64,000 bases of DNA, from contig NZ_RAZT01000013.1 of assembly GCF_003626635.1 (NCBI RefSeq), positions 124,001-188,000 of the forward strand, read 5' to 3'. The notes under the pieces are model-generated. The model was not told the origin of the DNA, ran no database searches, and was given only the letters and a program-made list of their open reading frames with translations. Below are positions 26,936-36,301 of this stretch, piece after piece; within the stretch, counting starts at the first letter, position 1, and each line of letters starts with the position of its first letter. A program made the position numbers and the translations under genes. Source of the DNA: Micromonospora musae (GTDB taxonomy: Bacteria; Actinomycetota; Actinomycetes; Mycobacteriales; Micromonosporaceae).

Positions 26936-28183
26936 ATGAGACACCGTCATCGTCGTACCCGATTCGCAGTCGTCGCCTCCCTGACCGTCCTCCTCACCGC
27001 CGCACTGCTCCCCGCCGCCGGCCCGGTGCCGGCGGCCCCACCGCTCGTCACGGCCTTCGCCGCCGCGGCGCCGGGCGACGCCGAACGGTGGAGCGTCGAC
27101 CTCTCCGTCGTCGGCGGCGACGACGTCAACGTCCGGCGCACTCCCGCCGGGCTCCGCCTGCGCGACCCCCGATCGGGAGTCGCGCGGTCCACCCGGCCCA
27201 CCGCCGAGGGGATGCTCCTCGGCGCGCCGCACAACCTGGCGAGGCCGGCCACCCGGGTGCACGCCGAGGTCACCGCGGCGGTCCCGCCGGGCGCAACCGT
27301 GGAGACGCAGGTGCGCGGCTGGCGCACGGTCGGCGGCTGGACCGAGTGGCGCGCCACCACCGCCGTCTTCGACCAACCGGTGACCAGGGTGCAGCCCCGG
27401 CTGGTCCTCACCGCCCGCGACGCCCGGGCCGTCGCCACGATCCGTGGAGTCCGACTCACCGCCGACGCGCGGGCCGCCGTGACGGCCGCCAGCCCCGGCC
27501 GCACCTACCGCGTCTTCGCCACCCGGATCGGCCTGGTCGGCGAGGTCACCGCCAACGGGCGGACCATCCAGCCGCGCGACCACTTCGTGGCGCTGCCCTC
27601 CCGGCGTGGGCTCGCGCCGAACAACACCGGGGACTACACCGTGCGGGTCTGCACCACCAGCGGCAGCCGCTGTACCTACGCCCCCGTGTGGGACGTCGGA
27701 CCGTGGAACACCCGGGACGACTACTGGAACCCCAGCGCCGTACGGGAGAACTGGAAGGACCTGCCGCAGGGCCGGCCGCAGGCGCAGGCGGCCTACCAGA
27801 ACGGCTACAACGGCGGGCGCGACCAGTTCGGCCGGGTGGTGCTCAACCCGGCCGGCATCGACCTCGCCGACGGGACCTTCTGGGACGGGTTGCTGCTCAC
27901 CACGAACGTCTTCGTCGACGTGGCCTACCTGTGGACCGGCTCCGGCCCGCACGGTGTCGTCGGCGACGGCCCGCTGAACATCCGCGCCGGCGCGAGCACC
28001 ACGTACGCGTCCCGAGGGCTCGCCGCCCGCTACGCGAACGTGCCGATCCAGTGCTACGTGACCGGCCAGACCGTCGCCGGCCCGTTCCGCACCACCAACC
28101 GGTGGAACCGCCTCGCCACCGGCCAGTACGTCAGCCACGGCTACATCTCCGCCGTCTACGGCGGCACCGTGCCACGCTGCTGA
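26936..28183 (+). CDS. Secreted protein with beta-sandwich and SH3-like domains
   Basis: About 415 aa with a Sec signal peptide (Arg-rich start, hydrophobic core about residues 10-30, Ala-rich cleavage region). Residues 40-180 look like a beta-sandwich seen in actinobacterial exoenzymes. Residues 185-325 hold a Trp/Asp-rich conserved domain (APVWDVGPWNTRDDYWNPS, DLADGTFWDG). The C-terminus is SH3b-like (PLNIRAG, GQYVSHGYI). ATG 26936 is chosen because GAGGAG lies 7 nt upstream; ATG 26930 would be too close. A wall-associated role is inferred. I recognise no catalytic motif. Confidence 0.8.
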   Translation: MRHRHRRTRFAVVASLTVLLTAALLPAAGPVPAAPPLVTAFAAAAPGDAERWSVDLSVVGGDDVNVRRTPAGLRLRDPRSGVARSTRPTAEGMLLGAPHNLARPATRVHAEVTAAVPPGATVETQVRGWRTVGGWTEWRATTAVFDQPVTRVQPRLVLTARDARAVATIRGVRLTADARAAVTAASPGRTYRVFATRIGLVGEVTANGRTIQPRDHFVALPSRRGLAPNNTGDYTVRVCTTSGSRCTYAPVWDVGPWNTRDDYWNPSAVRENWKDLPQGRPQAQAAYQNGYNGGRDQFGRVVLNPAGIDLADGTFWDGLLLTTNVFVDVAYLWTGSGPHGVVGDGPLNIRAGASTTYASRGLAARYANVPIQCYVTGQTVAGPFRTTNRWNRLATGQYVSHGYISAVYGGTVPRC

Positions 28184-28190
28184 GCACGCC

Positions 28191-28219
28191 CCGGGCCGGG
28201 ACCCTGTGTCCCGGCCCGG
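28191..28219. terminator. Bidirectional hairpin terminator
   Basis: CCGGGCCGGGAC pairs perfectly with GTCCCGGCCCGG across a 5-nt loop between convergent genes. Confidence 0.82.
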
Positions 28220-28243
28220 CGCCCGGCGTCGACCGACCGACGC

Positions 28244-29080
28244 TCAGCCGCTGATCCGCACCAGATCCCCCGGGCGTACGCCGAGCCGGTCCACGGCCCG
28301 GCCGCCGTTCACGGCCACCGCCACCCGGCCGGCCGAATCGGGGTGCACCACGAGCCCACCCGGCCGGGCGTCGCCGAACGTCCGCCCCCGCACGGCCACC
28401 CGGCCCGACGCACTCTGCTCGACCGGTTCCGGCGCCGGCAGCGGGGCGGCGGCCGGCGCGCTCACCCGCACCGTCGGGGCGAGCCCGTCCAGCAGCTCGG
28501 CCGCGGCCGCGAGCTGCACGTTGCCGAAGTGGTCCACGGTCAACACCTCCGCCGTGAAGCCGGCGGGGTCCGCCGCCACGATCGGCTCGGGCAGCCGGAC
28601 CAGCCCCGCCGGGTCGATCGCGGGTCCGGCCTCGTGAAGCGACGCACCGAGCGCCAGCCGCGCCGCGACCGGTGCGAAGACGTCCCGGCCGTGGAACGTG
28701 CCGGACACCCGCGGGGCCAGCCAGGCCGGGTTGGTCAGCTCGACCGCGGCGGTCACCCCGCCCAGCGCGTCCGCGGCGTCGGGCAGCAGCCCGTTGTCCG
28801 GCCCGACCAGCAGCCCGTCCGGGGCGGCCAGGGCGACACCGCGACGGGCGGTGCCGACACCCGGATCGACCACCGCGACGTGCACCCCGACCGGCAGGTA
28901 CGCGACGGTCTGGGCGAGCACGGCCGCGCCGTGGCGTACGTCGGCCGGCGGCACCAGGTGCGTCACGTCGATCACCCGGGCGGCCGGGGCGAGCCGGGCG
29001 ATCACTCCGTGGCAGGCGGCCACGAAGCCGTCGGTGAGACCGTAGTCGGTGGTCAGGGAGATCCAGGGCGTGCCGGGCAT
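28244..29080 (-). CDS. SAM hydroxide adenosyltransferase (DUF62 family)
   Basis: A 278-aa member of the family that includes fluorinase and chlorinase, but of the type that hydrolyses S-adenosylmethionine to adenosine and methionine. Family blocks are ISLTTDYGLTDGFVAACHGV, VIDVTHLVPPADVRHGA, VVDPGVGT and FHGRDVFAPVAARLA. The D-x-R/H (DVRHGA) triad of the hydroxide type is present rather than a halogenase loop. The ATG at 29080 begins at the family start. It clusters with a GNAT gene 62 bp upstream, possibly an operon. Confidence 0.9.
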   Translation of the reverse strand: MPGTPWISLTTDYGLTDGFVAACHGVIARLAPAARVIDVTHLVPPADVRHGAAVLAQTVAYLPVGVHVAVVDPGVGTARRGVALAAPDGLLVGPDNGLLPDAADALGGVTAAVELTNPAWLAPRVSGTFHGRDVFAPVAARLALGASLHEAGPAIDPAGLVRLPEPIVAADPAGFTAEVLTVDHFGNVQLAAAAELLDGLAPTVRVSAPAAAPLPAPEPVEQSASGRVAVRGRTFGDARPGGLVVHPDSAGRVAVAVNGGRAVDRLGVRPGDLVRISG

Positions 29081-29142
29081 GGAGAGCAGGCTAACTCCCG
29101 GGCGGGCACGTCGGCCCGGGATCCGACCCGGCGCCGCCGCGC

Positions 29143-29634
29143 TCACCGGGCGGTACGCAGCTCCAGGATCAGCTCGTCGTGCAGCGGGATGCCGTCCTCG
29201 CCGACGAACGGGATCTCCGGCTTCAGGCGACGGGCCCGGTCCACCGCCCCCGGGTCCACCGCGACCAGCCGCAGGCCGCGCCGCTGGTAGAAGCGGAGCG
29301 CCCGCAGGTTGTCGTTCGTGGTGATCAGCCAGAGCCGGTGCAGGCCCGCCGCCCGGGCCCGCGTCGCGGCCGCCTCCAGCAGGGCGGTGCCGACCCCTTC
29401 GCCGGGGACGGCGGCCACCACGCTCACCACCTCCAGCCCGTCGGCGTCGCAGTGGAACGCGAGCGCGCCGACCACGGCGCCGGCGCCGTCCACCGCCACC
29501 AGCGTCGGCACGGTACGCAGGTCGTAGCGGACGTCGTGGGCGATGACGTACGGGCCGCCCCACTCCCGGTCGTGCAGCGCGTCCACGCCCGCCCGGTCGT
29601 CGCGCTCCGCCTCCCGTACGGTGACCTCGCCCAT
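29143..29634 (-). CDS. GNAT family N-acetyltransferase
   Basis: A 163-aa acetyltransferase: VREAERDDRAGVDALHDREW at the start, acetyl-CoA loop VPGEGVGTALLEAA at about residues 78-91, and LWLITTNDNLRALRFYQRRG, a motif that resembles RimI/YhhY-type members. Substrate unknown. It precedes the SAM hydroxide adenosyltransferase gene on the same strand. Confidence 0.9.
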   Translation of the reverse strand: MGEVTVREAERDDRAGVDALHDREWGGPYVIAHDVRYDLRTVPTLVAVDGAGAVVGALAFHCDADGLEVVSVVAAVPGEGVGTALLEAAATRARAAGLHRLWLITTNDNLRALRFYQRRGLRLVAVDPGAVDRARRLKPEIPFVGEDGIPLHDELILELRTAR

Positions 29635-29850
29635 GCCGTCTCCTCATCCGCCGGTGTCACGTCAGCCGGCGATGCTAGCGGGGACACCCGGCGAGCGCCC
29701 GCGAGTTCCGCGTCGGCGAGCGCGCTCGCCCGTCCGCGCCGAAGCACCCGGTGCCTGCGTGCGACAGCGGCGTCTCGTGCCGGATATGGGACACGGCCAC
29801 TGACCGACCGGCCACTGCCGCCCTCCGCCACCGTTCGGGAGACTGCCCTG

Positions 29851-30432
29851 GTGACACATCGGAGCCTGCCCGCGGTCGCGGTGCTCGTCGTGGCTGTCTC
29901 CCTCATCGCCGGATGCGGCGACGGGGACAGGCCCACGGGGGCGGCGGCCGTGACGTCCAGCACCCCGACCACCAGCCCGTCCCCGGTGCTCTCGCCGACC
30001 CCGTCCGTCGCCGGGTCGAGCCCCACTGCTCCGGCGGTGCCGCCGGCAGGCGACGCACCCGCCGTGCAGGAGCCCACCGAGCGCCGCCCGGCCAGCCCGC
30101 CACCGGTGGTGCTGCCCCGCCGTCCGGCCGGCGCCCCGGGTGCCAAGCAGGTGATCGACGCGTTCCGGGCTGCGGGTCTGAAGGTGCCCAACCCCCGTGA
30201 CCGCTCCGTCGACTGCGGACCGGACGGGCTCGGGCTGGGCTGCTCGGAGATCGTCGCCACGGATGCGCTCACGGTGTACGTCTTCCCCGACGCCACCAGC
30301 GCGAGCGACATCGCCGACACCTGGAGCGGTCAGTCGTACCGGCGGGGCGCGGTGGTGCTCAACTACCTGGCGGCCCGCACCCCGGCCGCCGACCGGCCAC
30401 GCTACGAGAAGGTGCTCGCCGGCCTCGGCTGA
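29851..30432 (+). CDS. Putative lipoprotein of unknown function
   Basis: About 193 aa. Signal peptide with lipobox LIAGC (Cys at about residue 22), then a Thr/Ser/Pro-rich linker of about 70 residues. The globular C-terminal half contains a Cys pair (DCGPDGLGLGCSE) that probably forms a disulfide. GTG 29851 starts the signal peptide. I do not recognise the domain. Confidence 0.8.
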   Translation: MTHRSLPAVAVLVVAVSLIAGCGDGDRPTGAAAVTSSTPTTSPSPVLSPTPSVAGSSPTAPAVPPAGDAPAVQEPTERRPASPPPVVLPRRPAGAPGAKQVIDAFRAAGLKVPNPRDRSVDCGPDGLGLGCSEIVATDALTVYVFPDATSASDIADTWSGQSYRRGAVVLNYLAARTPAADRPRYEKVLAGLG

Positions 30433-30454
30433 CCGATCCGCCCGCGCCGCGCCG

Positions 30455-30600
30455 TCCCGTGGTCGGCCGCGGGCTCTGCGCCGGGTCATCCCGTGGTCGG
30501 GCGGGTAGCTGCGGGCTTCTGCGCCGCGTCGTCCCGTGGTCAACCGCGGCCTCTGCGTCGGGTCTCTCGTGGTCGGGCCGCGGAGCCCGCGGCGCGTCGT
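30455..30600 (+). repeat. Degenerate direct repeats, about 35-45 bp
   Basis: Four imperfect copies of a unit beginning CGTCCCGTGGTCGG(CC)GCGG and ending CTCTGCGCCGGGT fill the gap between the lipoprotein gene and lhr. No ORF or hairpin stands out. Confidence 0.5.
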
Positions 30601-30607
30601 CGCCGGG

Positions 30608-33600
30608 TCAGCCGCGTAGCCGCAGGCCCCGCGGGGTGGTCCGGAAACCGGCGGCGGTCAGCGCGTCGCGCAGCGGCGAGGCGTGCACCGCCTCGCCGTC
30701 GGCCCGCTCCACGGAGATGGCCCCGAGCGCGCCGGAGTGGACCGCGTCGGCGAGCGCCTTGCCGGCCGCCGCGAGCACGTCCGCGTCGTCGGTGAAGGAG
30801 AGCAGGGTGCGCCCACCCCGCTCCACGTAGAGCACCAGGTCGCCGGCGACCAGGACGACCAGGGCACCCGCCTTGCGGCCGGCCCGATGCCCGGTCGCCG
30901 GGGTGTCGCCGTCGCCCGAGTCGACCGCCCGATCCGGCCAGGGCAGCGCGGCGCCGTACGGGTTCGCCGGATCGGTCGCCGCGAGCACCAGCGTCGCCCC
31001 GCCCCGCCCGCCCCGCTCGCCGTCGGCCGACTCGGCCAGCGCCCGGATCCGCTCCACCGCGCCGGGCACCGCGAACTGCGCCGCGCCCAGCCCCTCGACG
31101 AAGTAGCCCCGCCGGGCCGCCCCCCGCTCCTCGAGCGCGGAGAGCACCGGGTAGACCGCCGAGAAGCCGCCGACGACCTGCTCGGCCACGACCGCGCCCC
31201 GGGTGACCACGCCGTGCCGCTCCAGCAGCACGTCGGCGAGGGCCGCCGCCCGGCGGGTCGGGTCGACGTCCCGCTCCGGGAGACGGGACCAGCGCCCGGC
31301 CACGGTCGGTGGGCCGCCGCGGCTGGGCAGCGCCACCCGGCCCGGACGCCGGTAGCGGGTGCGCGGGGCGGACGGCCGGGAGCGGTGCGCTCCGCCGGCG
31401 CCGAGCACCGCCCGCAGCGGGGCGAGCGTGTCGTTGGTGAGCTGACCGGCCCAGACCAGATCCCAGATGGCGCCGGTCAGCGCGGCGTCGTCGGTCGAGC
31501 CGACCCGGTCGGCGAGCGGACGGAAGAAGAGCGCCTGCCCGTCGGAGAGCGCGTCGAGCACGGCCTCGTGCAGCGGGGTGAGGGTCAGCGCCTCGTCCGG
31601 TGGGGGCAGCAGCAGCGGCGCGGTGTCCGCGTACGCGAGGGTGACCCAGCCGTCCCCGCCGGAGATGGCGCCGGAACCGGCCCAGAGCACCTCGCCGCTG
31701 GCGCAGAGCTCGTCGAGCTGGGCCGGCGAGTAGTCGGCGACCCGGCTCGGCAGCACCAGCCGCTCCAGCGCCGACGCCGGCACGGCCGCGCCCTGTAGCT
31801 GTTCGACCGTGGCCGCGAGGGCCTCCACGCCACGGGCGGACGAGCCGACCTGCTGCCAGCGGGGCAGGAACGCGGCGAGGGCTCGCGGCGGCACCGGTTC
31901 GATCTCGCGGCGCAGCGCGGCCAGGGACCGGCGGCGCAGCAGCCGCAGCACCTCGGCGTCACACCACTGCGTGCCGACGCTCTCCGGGGTGAACTCACCG
32001 GAGACCACCCGGCCGGTGGCGGCGAGCCGGCGCAGCGCCTGCTCCACCACGAAGACACCGAGCCCGAACCGGGCCGCGCAGCTGGCGGCCGCGAACGGAC
32101 CGTGGGTACGGGCGTACCGGGCGACGAGATCGCCGAGCGGGTCGGCGACCGGGGCGAGGTACGCCTCGGCCACCCCGACCGGCAGCGCCACCCCGAGCGC
32201 GTCGCGCAGCCGGGCGGCGTCCTCGACGCCTACCCAGCGCTCCTCACCGGCGATGCGTACGCGCAGCACCCGGCGGGCCGCCGCCAACTCGGTGAGCCAG
32301 CCGTCCGGTACGCCGCGCTCGGCCAGCTCGGCGGCGTTGAGGTCGCCGAGCACCCGCAGCAGCTCGACCACGTCCTCGGCGTCGCGCGGGCGACGTTGCT
32401 CGGTCAGCCACCGCAGCTGCCGCTCGGACTCGGCGAGGACCGTCGGGTCGAGCAGCTCCCGTAGGTCGACCCGGCCGAGCAGCTCACCGAGGAGCGCCGA
32501 GTCGAGCGCCAGCGCGGCGGCGCGCCGTTCGGCGAGCGGAGCGTCACCCTCGTAGAGGAACGCGCCGACGTAGCCGAAGAGCAGCGAGCGGGCGAAGGGC
32601 GACGGCTGGTTGGTCTCCACCTCGACCAGGCGGACCCGGCGGGCGGCCAGGTCGCGCATCACGTCGGCCAGCGCGGGCTGGTCGAAGACGTCCTGCAGGC
32701 ACTCCCGGGCCGCCTCCAGGGTGACCGGGAAGTCCGCGTACTCCCGGGCGACGTCGAGCAGCTGGGCGGAGCGCTGGCGCTGCTGCCAGAGCGGCTGCCG
32801 GCGACGGGGGTCGCGGCGGGGCAGCAGCAGGGAGCGGGCCGCGCACTCGCGGAAGCGGGCCGCGAAGAGCGCGGAGGTGCCGACCGAATCCTCCACGAGC
32901 TGGCCGATCTCGTCGGGCTCGAAGGCGACCAGGTCCGCGCCGGGCGGCTCGTCGAGGGTGTCCGGCAGGCGTACGACGATGCCGTCGTCGGAGGGCATCA
33001 CCTGGGCGTCCACGCCGTAGCGTTCGGTCAGTCGCCGGGCGATGGCCAGCGCCCAGGGCGCGTTGACCCGGGCCCCCAGCACGCTGTGCACGGCGAGCCG
33101 CCAGTCACCCAGCTCGTCGCGGAACCGTTCGACGACGATCGTCCGGTCGTCCGGCAGGGATCGGGTGGCCGCCCGCTGCTCGCGCAGGTAGGCCATCAGG
33201 TTGCCGGCGGCCCAGTCGTCGAGCCCGCCGGCGCGCAGCGCGGTGATCGCCGCCTCGTCGCTCTGCCGCAGCAGGGTACGCACCCGGGCGCCGATGGCCC
33301 GACCCAGCTCGACGGGGCGCCCCACGGTGTCGCCCTTCCAGAACGGCATCCGGGCGGCCTGCCCGGGCGCAGGGGAGACGAGCACCCGGTCGGGGGTGAT
33401 CTCCTCGATCCGCCAGGAGGAGGAGCCGAGCAGGAAGACGTCACCGACCCGCGACTCGTAGACCATCTCCTCGTCGAGCTCCCCGACCCGGGCGGCGCGC
33501 TCGGCCCCGGCCAGGAAGACGCCGAAGAGACCCCGGTCGGGAATCGTGCCGCCGCTGGTCACCGCGAGCCGCTGCGCCCCGGGCCGCCCGGTGAGCAGGT

Positions 33601-35236
33601 CGGTGGCCCGGTCCCAGACCAGCCGAGGGCGCAGCTCGGCGAAGGCGGTCGACGGGTAGCGGCCGGAGAGCATGTCGAGCACGCCGTGCAGGGCCGAGTC
33701 GGGCAGCTCGGCGAAGGGCGCCGCCCGGCGGACCAGGACGGCCAGGTCCCCGACGCCCCACGGTTCGAGCGCCACCATCGCGACGATCTGCTGCGCCAGC
33801 ACGTCGAGCGGATTGCGCGGCAGGCGTAGCTCCTCGATCGCGCCCGCGCCCATCCGTTCCGCGACCACGGCGCAGGAGAGCAGGTCGCCACGGTGTTTCG
33901 GGAATACCACCCCGCGGGAGACCGCACCGACCTGGTGCCCGGCGCGGCCGACGCGTTGCAGCCCGGCGGCGACGCTGGGCGGCGCCTCGATCTGCACGAC
34001 CAGGTCGACGGCGCCCATGTCGATGCCGAGCTCCAGGCTGGAGGTGGCGACCACGGCGGGGAGCTGCCCGGATTTGAGCGACTCCTCGATGTGCTTGCGC
34101 TCCTCCCGGGAGACGCTCCCGTGGTGGGCCCGGGCGATCACCGGCGCGGCGCCGACGGCGGCGCCGGACTGCGCCATCACCTCGGCCGGCGGGCGGGGCG
34201 CCCGCAGCGGGCCGGTCGTCCGTGCCTGCGCCTCGCGGGCGTTGCCGGGCTCGCCGTCGGGGCCCCCGGCCAGCTCGTCGGCGGCCAGTTCGTTGAGTCG
34301 GGCGCAGAGCCGTTCGGCACCGCGGCGGGAGTTGGTGAAGACGATGGTCGAGCGGTGCGCCCGGATCAGGGAGTAGACCCGCTCCTCGACGGCCGGCCAG
34401 ATCGAGGCGCGCCGTGGCCCCGGCCCGCCCAGCCCGTCCTCGGGGGGCTGCTCCTGCTCGTCGAGGCGGGTCATGTCCTCGACCGGAACCTGGACGGTGA
34501 CCTCGATGGTCTTCGCGGTCGCCGGCTGGACGACGTCGACGGGCCGGGCGCCGCCGAGGAACCGGGCGCAGCCGTCGATCGGGCGGACCGTGGCGGAGAG
34601 GCCGATCCGCTGGGCGGGCGTGGGCAGCAGCTCGTCGAGGCGTTCCAGGGAGAGCGCGAGGTGCGCGCCGCGCTTGCTGCCGGCCACCGCGTGCACCTCG
34701 TCGACGATGACCGTCTCCACGCCGCGCAGCGAGTCGCGGGCGGCGGAGGTGAGCAGCAGGAAGAGCGACTCCGGCGTGGTGATGAGGATGTCCGGCGGGG
34801 TGCGCGCGAAGGCCCGCCGCTCGTCGGCGGGGGTGTCGCCGGTGCGCATCCCCACGGTGATCTCGGGCGGGGCGATGCCGAGCCGGGTGGCCGCCTGGCG
34901 CAGGCCGGCGAGCGGGGCACGGAGGTTGCGCTCCACGTCGACGGCGAGCGCCTTGAGCGGGCTGACGTAGAGCACCCGGCAGCGCTGCCGGGCGTCGGCC
35001 GGGGCGGGCTCGCGGGCGAGCCGGTCCAGCGACCAGAGGAACGCGGCGAGGGTCTTGCCGGAGCCGGTCGGCGCCACCACGAGCGCGTTGTGGCCGGCGG
35101 AGATCGCGCGCCAGGCCCCCGTCTGGGCGGCGGTGGGTGCGGCGAAGGCGGCGCTGAACCACTCGCGCGTCGCCGGGCCGAACTCGCCCAGCGTGTCTGT
35201 GCCGCCCGCTGCCGGGCCGGCTGCCATCTCCGCCAT
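30608..35236 (-). CDS. lhr: Large ATP-dependent helicase Lhr
   Basis: About 1542 aa, the full-length Lhr type (3'-5' helicase core plus a long C-terminal region). Walker A is APTGSGKT at about residues 55-62, the DEVH box follows in VIVDEVHAVAGSKRGAH, and motif VI is LQRVGRAGHQ. The WH and DUF4145-like C-terminal parts are intact. Mycobacterial Lhr unwinds RNA:DNA hybrids and is induced by DNA damage. ATG 35236 starts MAEMAAGP; the frame extends upstream through an AT-rich regulatory region that is unlikely to be coded. Confidence 0.94.
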   Translation of the reverse strand: MAEMAAGPAAGGTDTLGEFGPATREWFSAAFAAPTAAQTGAWRAISAGHNALVVAPTGSGKTLAAFLWSLDRLAREPAPADARQRCRVLYVSPLKALAVDVERNLRAPLAGLRQAATRLGIAPPEITVGMRTGDTPADERRAFARTPPDILITTPESLFLLLTSAARDSLRGVETVIVDEVHAVAGSKRGAHLALSLERLDELLPTPAQRIGLSATVRPIDGCARFLGGARPVDVVQPATAKTIEVTVQVPVEDMTRLDEQEQPPEDGLGGPGPRRASIWPAVEERVYSLIRAHRSTIVFTNSRRGAERLCARLNELAADELAGGPDGEPGNAREAQARTTGPLRAPRPPAEVMAQSGAAVGAAPVIARAHHGSVSREERKHIEESLKSGQLPAVVATSSLELGIDMGAVDLVVQIEAPPSVAAGLQRVGRAGHQVGAVSRGVVFPKHRGDLLSCAVVAERMGAGAIEELRLPRNPLDVLAQQIVAMVALEPWGVGDLAVLVRRAAPFAELPDSALHGVLDMLSGRYPSTAFAELRPRLVWDRATDLLTGRPGAQRLAVTSGGTIPDRGLFGVFLAGAERAARVGELDEEMVYESRVGDVFLLGSSSWRIEEITPDRVLVSPAPGQAARMPFWKGDTVGRPVELGRAIGARVRTLLRQSDEAAITALRAGGLDDWAAGNLMAYLREQRAATRSLPDDRTIVVERFRDELGDWRLAVHSVLGARVNAPWALAIARRLTERYGVDAQVMPSDDGIVVRLPDTLDEPPGADLVAFEPDEIGQLVEDSVGTSALFAARFRECAARSLLLPRRDPRRRQPLWQQRQRSAQLLDVAREYADFPVTLEAARECLQDVFDQPALADVMRDLAARRVRLVEVETNQPSPFARSLLFGYVGAFLYEGDAPLAERRAAALALDSALLGELLGRVDLRELLDPTVLAESERQLRWLTEQRRPRDAEDVVELLRVLGDLNAAELAERGVPDGWLTELAAARRVLRVRIAGEERWVGVEDAARLRDALGVALPVGVAEAYLAPVADPLGDLVARYARTHGPFAAASCAARFGLGVFVVEQALRRLAATGRVVSGEFTPESVGTQWCDAEVLRLLRRRSLAALRREIEPVPPRALAAFLPRWQQVGSSARGVEALAATVEQLQGAAVPASALERLVLPSRVADYSPAQLDELCASGEVLWAGSGAISGGDGWVTLAYADTAPLLLPPPDEALTLTPLHEAVLDALSDGQALFFRPLADRVGSTDDAALTGAIWDLVWAGQLTNDTLAPLRAVLGAGGAHRSRPSAPRTRYRRPGRVALPSRGGPPTVAGRWSRLPERDVDPTRRAAALADVLLERHGVVTRGAVVAEQVVGGFSAVYPVLSALEERGAARRGYFVEGLGAAQFAVPGAVERIRALAESADGERGGRGGATLVLAATDPANPYGAALPWPDRAVDSGDGDTPATGHRAGRKAGALVVLVAGDLVLYVERGGRTLLSFTDDADVLAAAGKALADAVHSGALGAISVERADGEAVHASPLRDALTAAGFRTTPRGLRLRG

Positions 35237-35280
35237 CTCTCTATCCTGCCGCGCGCCTCTGACAAGCCGTAGCGGCGGGC

Positions 35281-35390
35281 AATGGTTTTGTCCGACTACA
35301 AGAGCTTCAACCGTGAATATGACACTTAACGTATTAAGTCTCACTTAACTGCTTGCTTGGGTTGAGCAACATAAAGTAACTTCACTCACG
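35281..35390. promoter_or_regulatory. AT-rich divergent regulatory region with palindrome
   Basis: Markedly AT-rich for this genome. It contains the inverted repeat ACTTAA-CGTA-TTAAGT (35324-35339) and two direct copies of CACTTAAC (35323-35330 and 35342-35349, 19 bp apart), a plausible operator. It serves lhr (minus) and the small gene at 35416 (plus). Confidence 0.6.
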
Positions 35391-35415
35391 ACACGCTGCG
35401 GGTGGAGGGGATCGG

Positions 35416-35835
35416 ATGACCGTCGAACAGCGGAACCTCGAGCCCGGCACCGACGTGCTCATCCGCAAGGTCGACAGTCATCTCGCCGCGGTCCGCGCCG
35501 GGCTGCGCGGCGCCGAGCTGGAACTCGCCGAGCGGCTGGGCCGCTGCCTGCGCGAGTTGGTCGTCTCCACCGCACACGCCAGCGCCGCCGACCGGGGGCA
35601 GGTCCGCGCGGCCGTGCACTACTTCGTGCTCCGCCGCGAGAGCCGAGGCCGGCTGCTCTCGGTCCGCTCGCTGGCCGCCGCCGAGCGGGTGGTGCGGCGG
35701 GTCGCCGAGCAGCTCGGGCGCGCCGACCTGCTGGCCGAGCTGCCGCTCGACGACCGGCCCGGCGCGGAGTCGTGCGGCGCCGGGGTGGGGCGGGCCGTCG
35801 ACCCGGGCCCCGTCGGCCGCGCCGTCACCCGCTGA
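35416..35835 (+). CDS. Hypothetical protein, mostly helical
   Basis: A 139-aa protein with a strong GGAGGGG site before ATG. It is predicted to be almost all helix, rich in Leu, Ala and Arg (AAVRAGLRGAELELAERLG), with a disordered Gly/Pro tail. I recognise no family. It sits behind the AT-rich palindromic region. Confidence 0.65.
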   Translation: MTVEQRNLEPGTDVLIRKVDSHLAAVRAGLRGAELELAERLGRCLRELVVSTAHASAADRGQVRAAVHYFVLRRESRGRLLSVRSLAAAERVVRRVAEQLGRADLLAELPLDDRPGAESCGAGVGRAVDPGPVGRAVTR

Positions 35836-36120
35836 GTCCTCGCCGGCACCCACCGGGCCGGCCGCGCGTCCGCGCCGGCGACCAGACCCCTGCGCCGAAC
35901 CGCCCGGCCCCGGTCGTCGCCGCGCCCGCGCCGACGACCAAACCCTCTCGGCGAGCCGCCCGGCCCCGGCTGAGCCGCCCGGCCCCGGCTGAGCCGCCCG
36001 GCCCCGGCTGAGCCGCCCGGCCCCGGCTGAGCCGCCCGGCCCCGGCTGAGCCGCCCGGCCCCGGCCGTGCCGCCCGTTGCTCGGTCTGGTGGCCTCGCCC
36101 CGATTGGGAGCGCAAGACCA
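35836..36120. other. Intergenic stretch containing a tandem array
   Basis: No ORF with coding character is seen between the small gene and the palindromic element. The stretch is mostly Pro/Gly-like GC repeats, and the 19-bp array is listed separately. Confidence 0.6.
35954..36067 (+). repeat. Tandem array of a 19-bp unit (six copies)
   Basis: GAGCCGCCCGGCCCCGGCT is repeated head to tail six times; the first five copies are identical and the last has one change at its end. Confidence 0.9.
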
Positions 36121-36186
36121 ACTCGACCTCCTTGATGTCGGGCCATCCACGCCGCAGGAACGCCCCGACATCAAGAAAGTCGAGTC
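36121..36186. repeat. Palindromic intergenic repeat
   Basis: Arms ACTCGACCTCCTTGATGTCG and CGACATCAAGAAAGTCGAGT pair with two mismatches across about 24 nt. A related element lies at 54488-54555. Confidence 0.8.
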
Positions 36187-36301
36187 GATCAACGCCCGGC
36201 GCAGGTCCGGGCCGGTGCATCGGGTGAACCCGGGACACGGACAACGCAGGCGACTTTGCGTAAACACGCCCGAAGCGCGCAGAACTGGCGTCTGATCGCA
36301 G

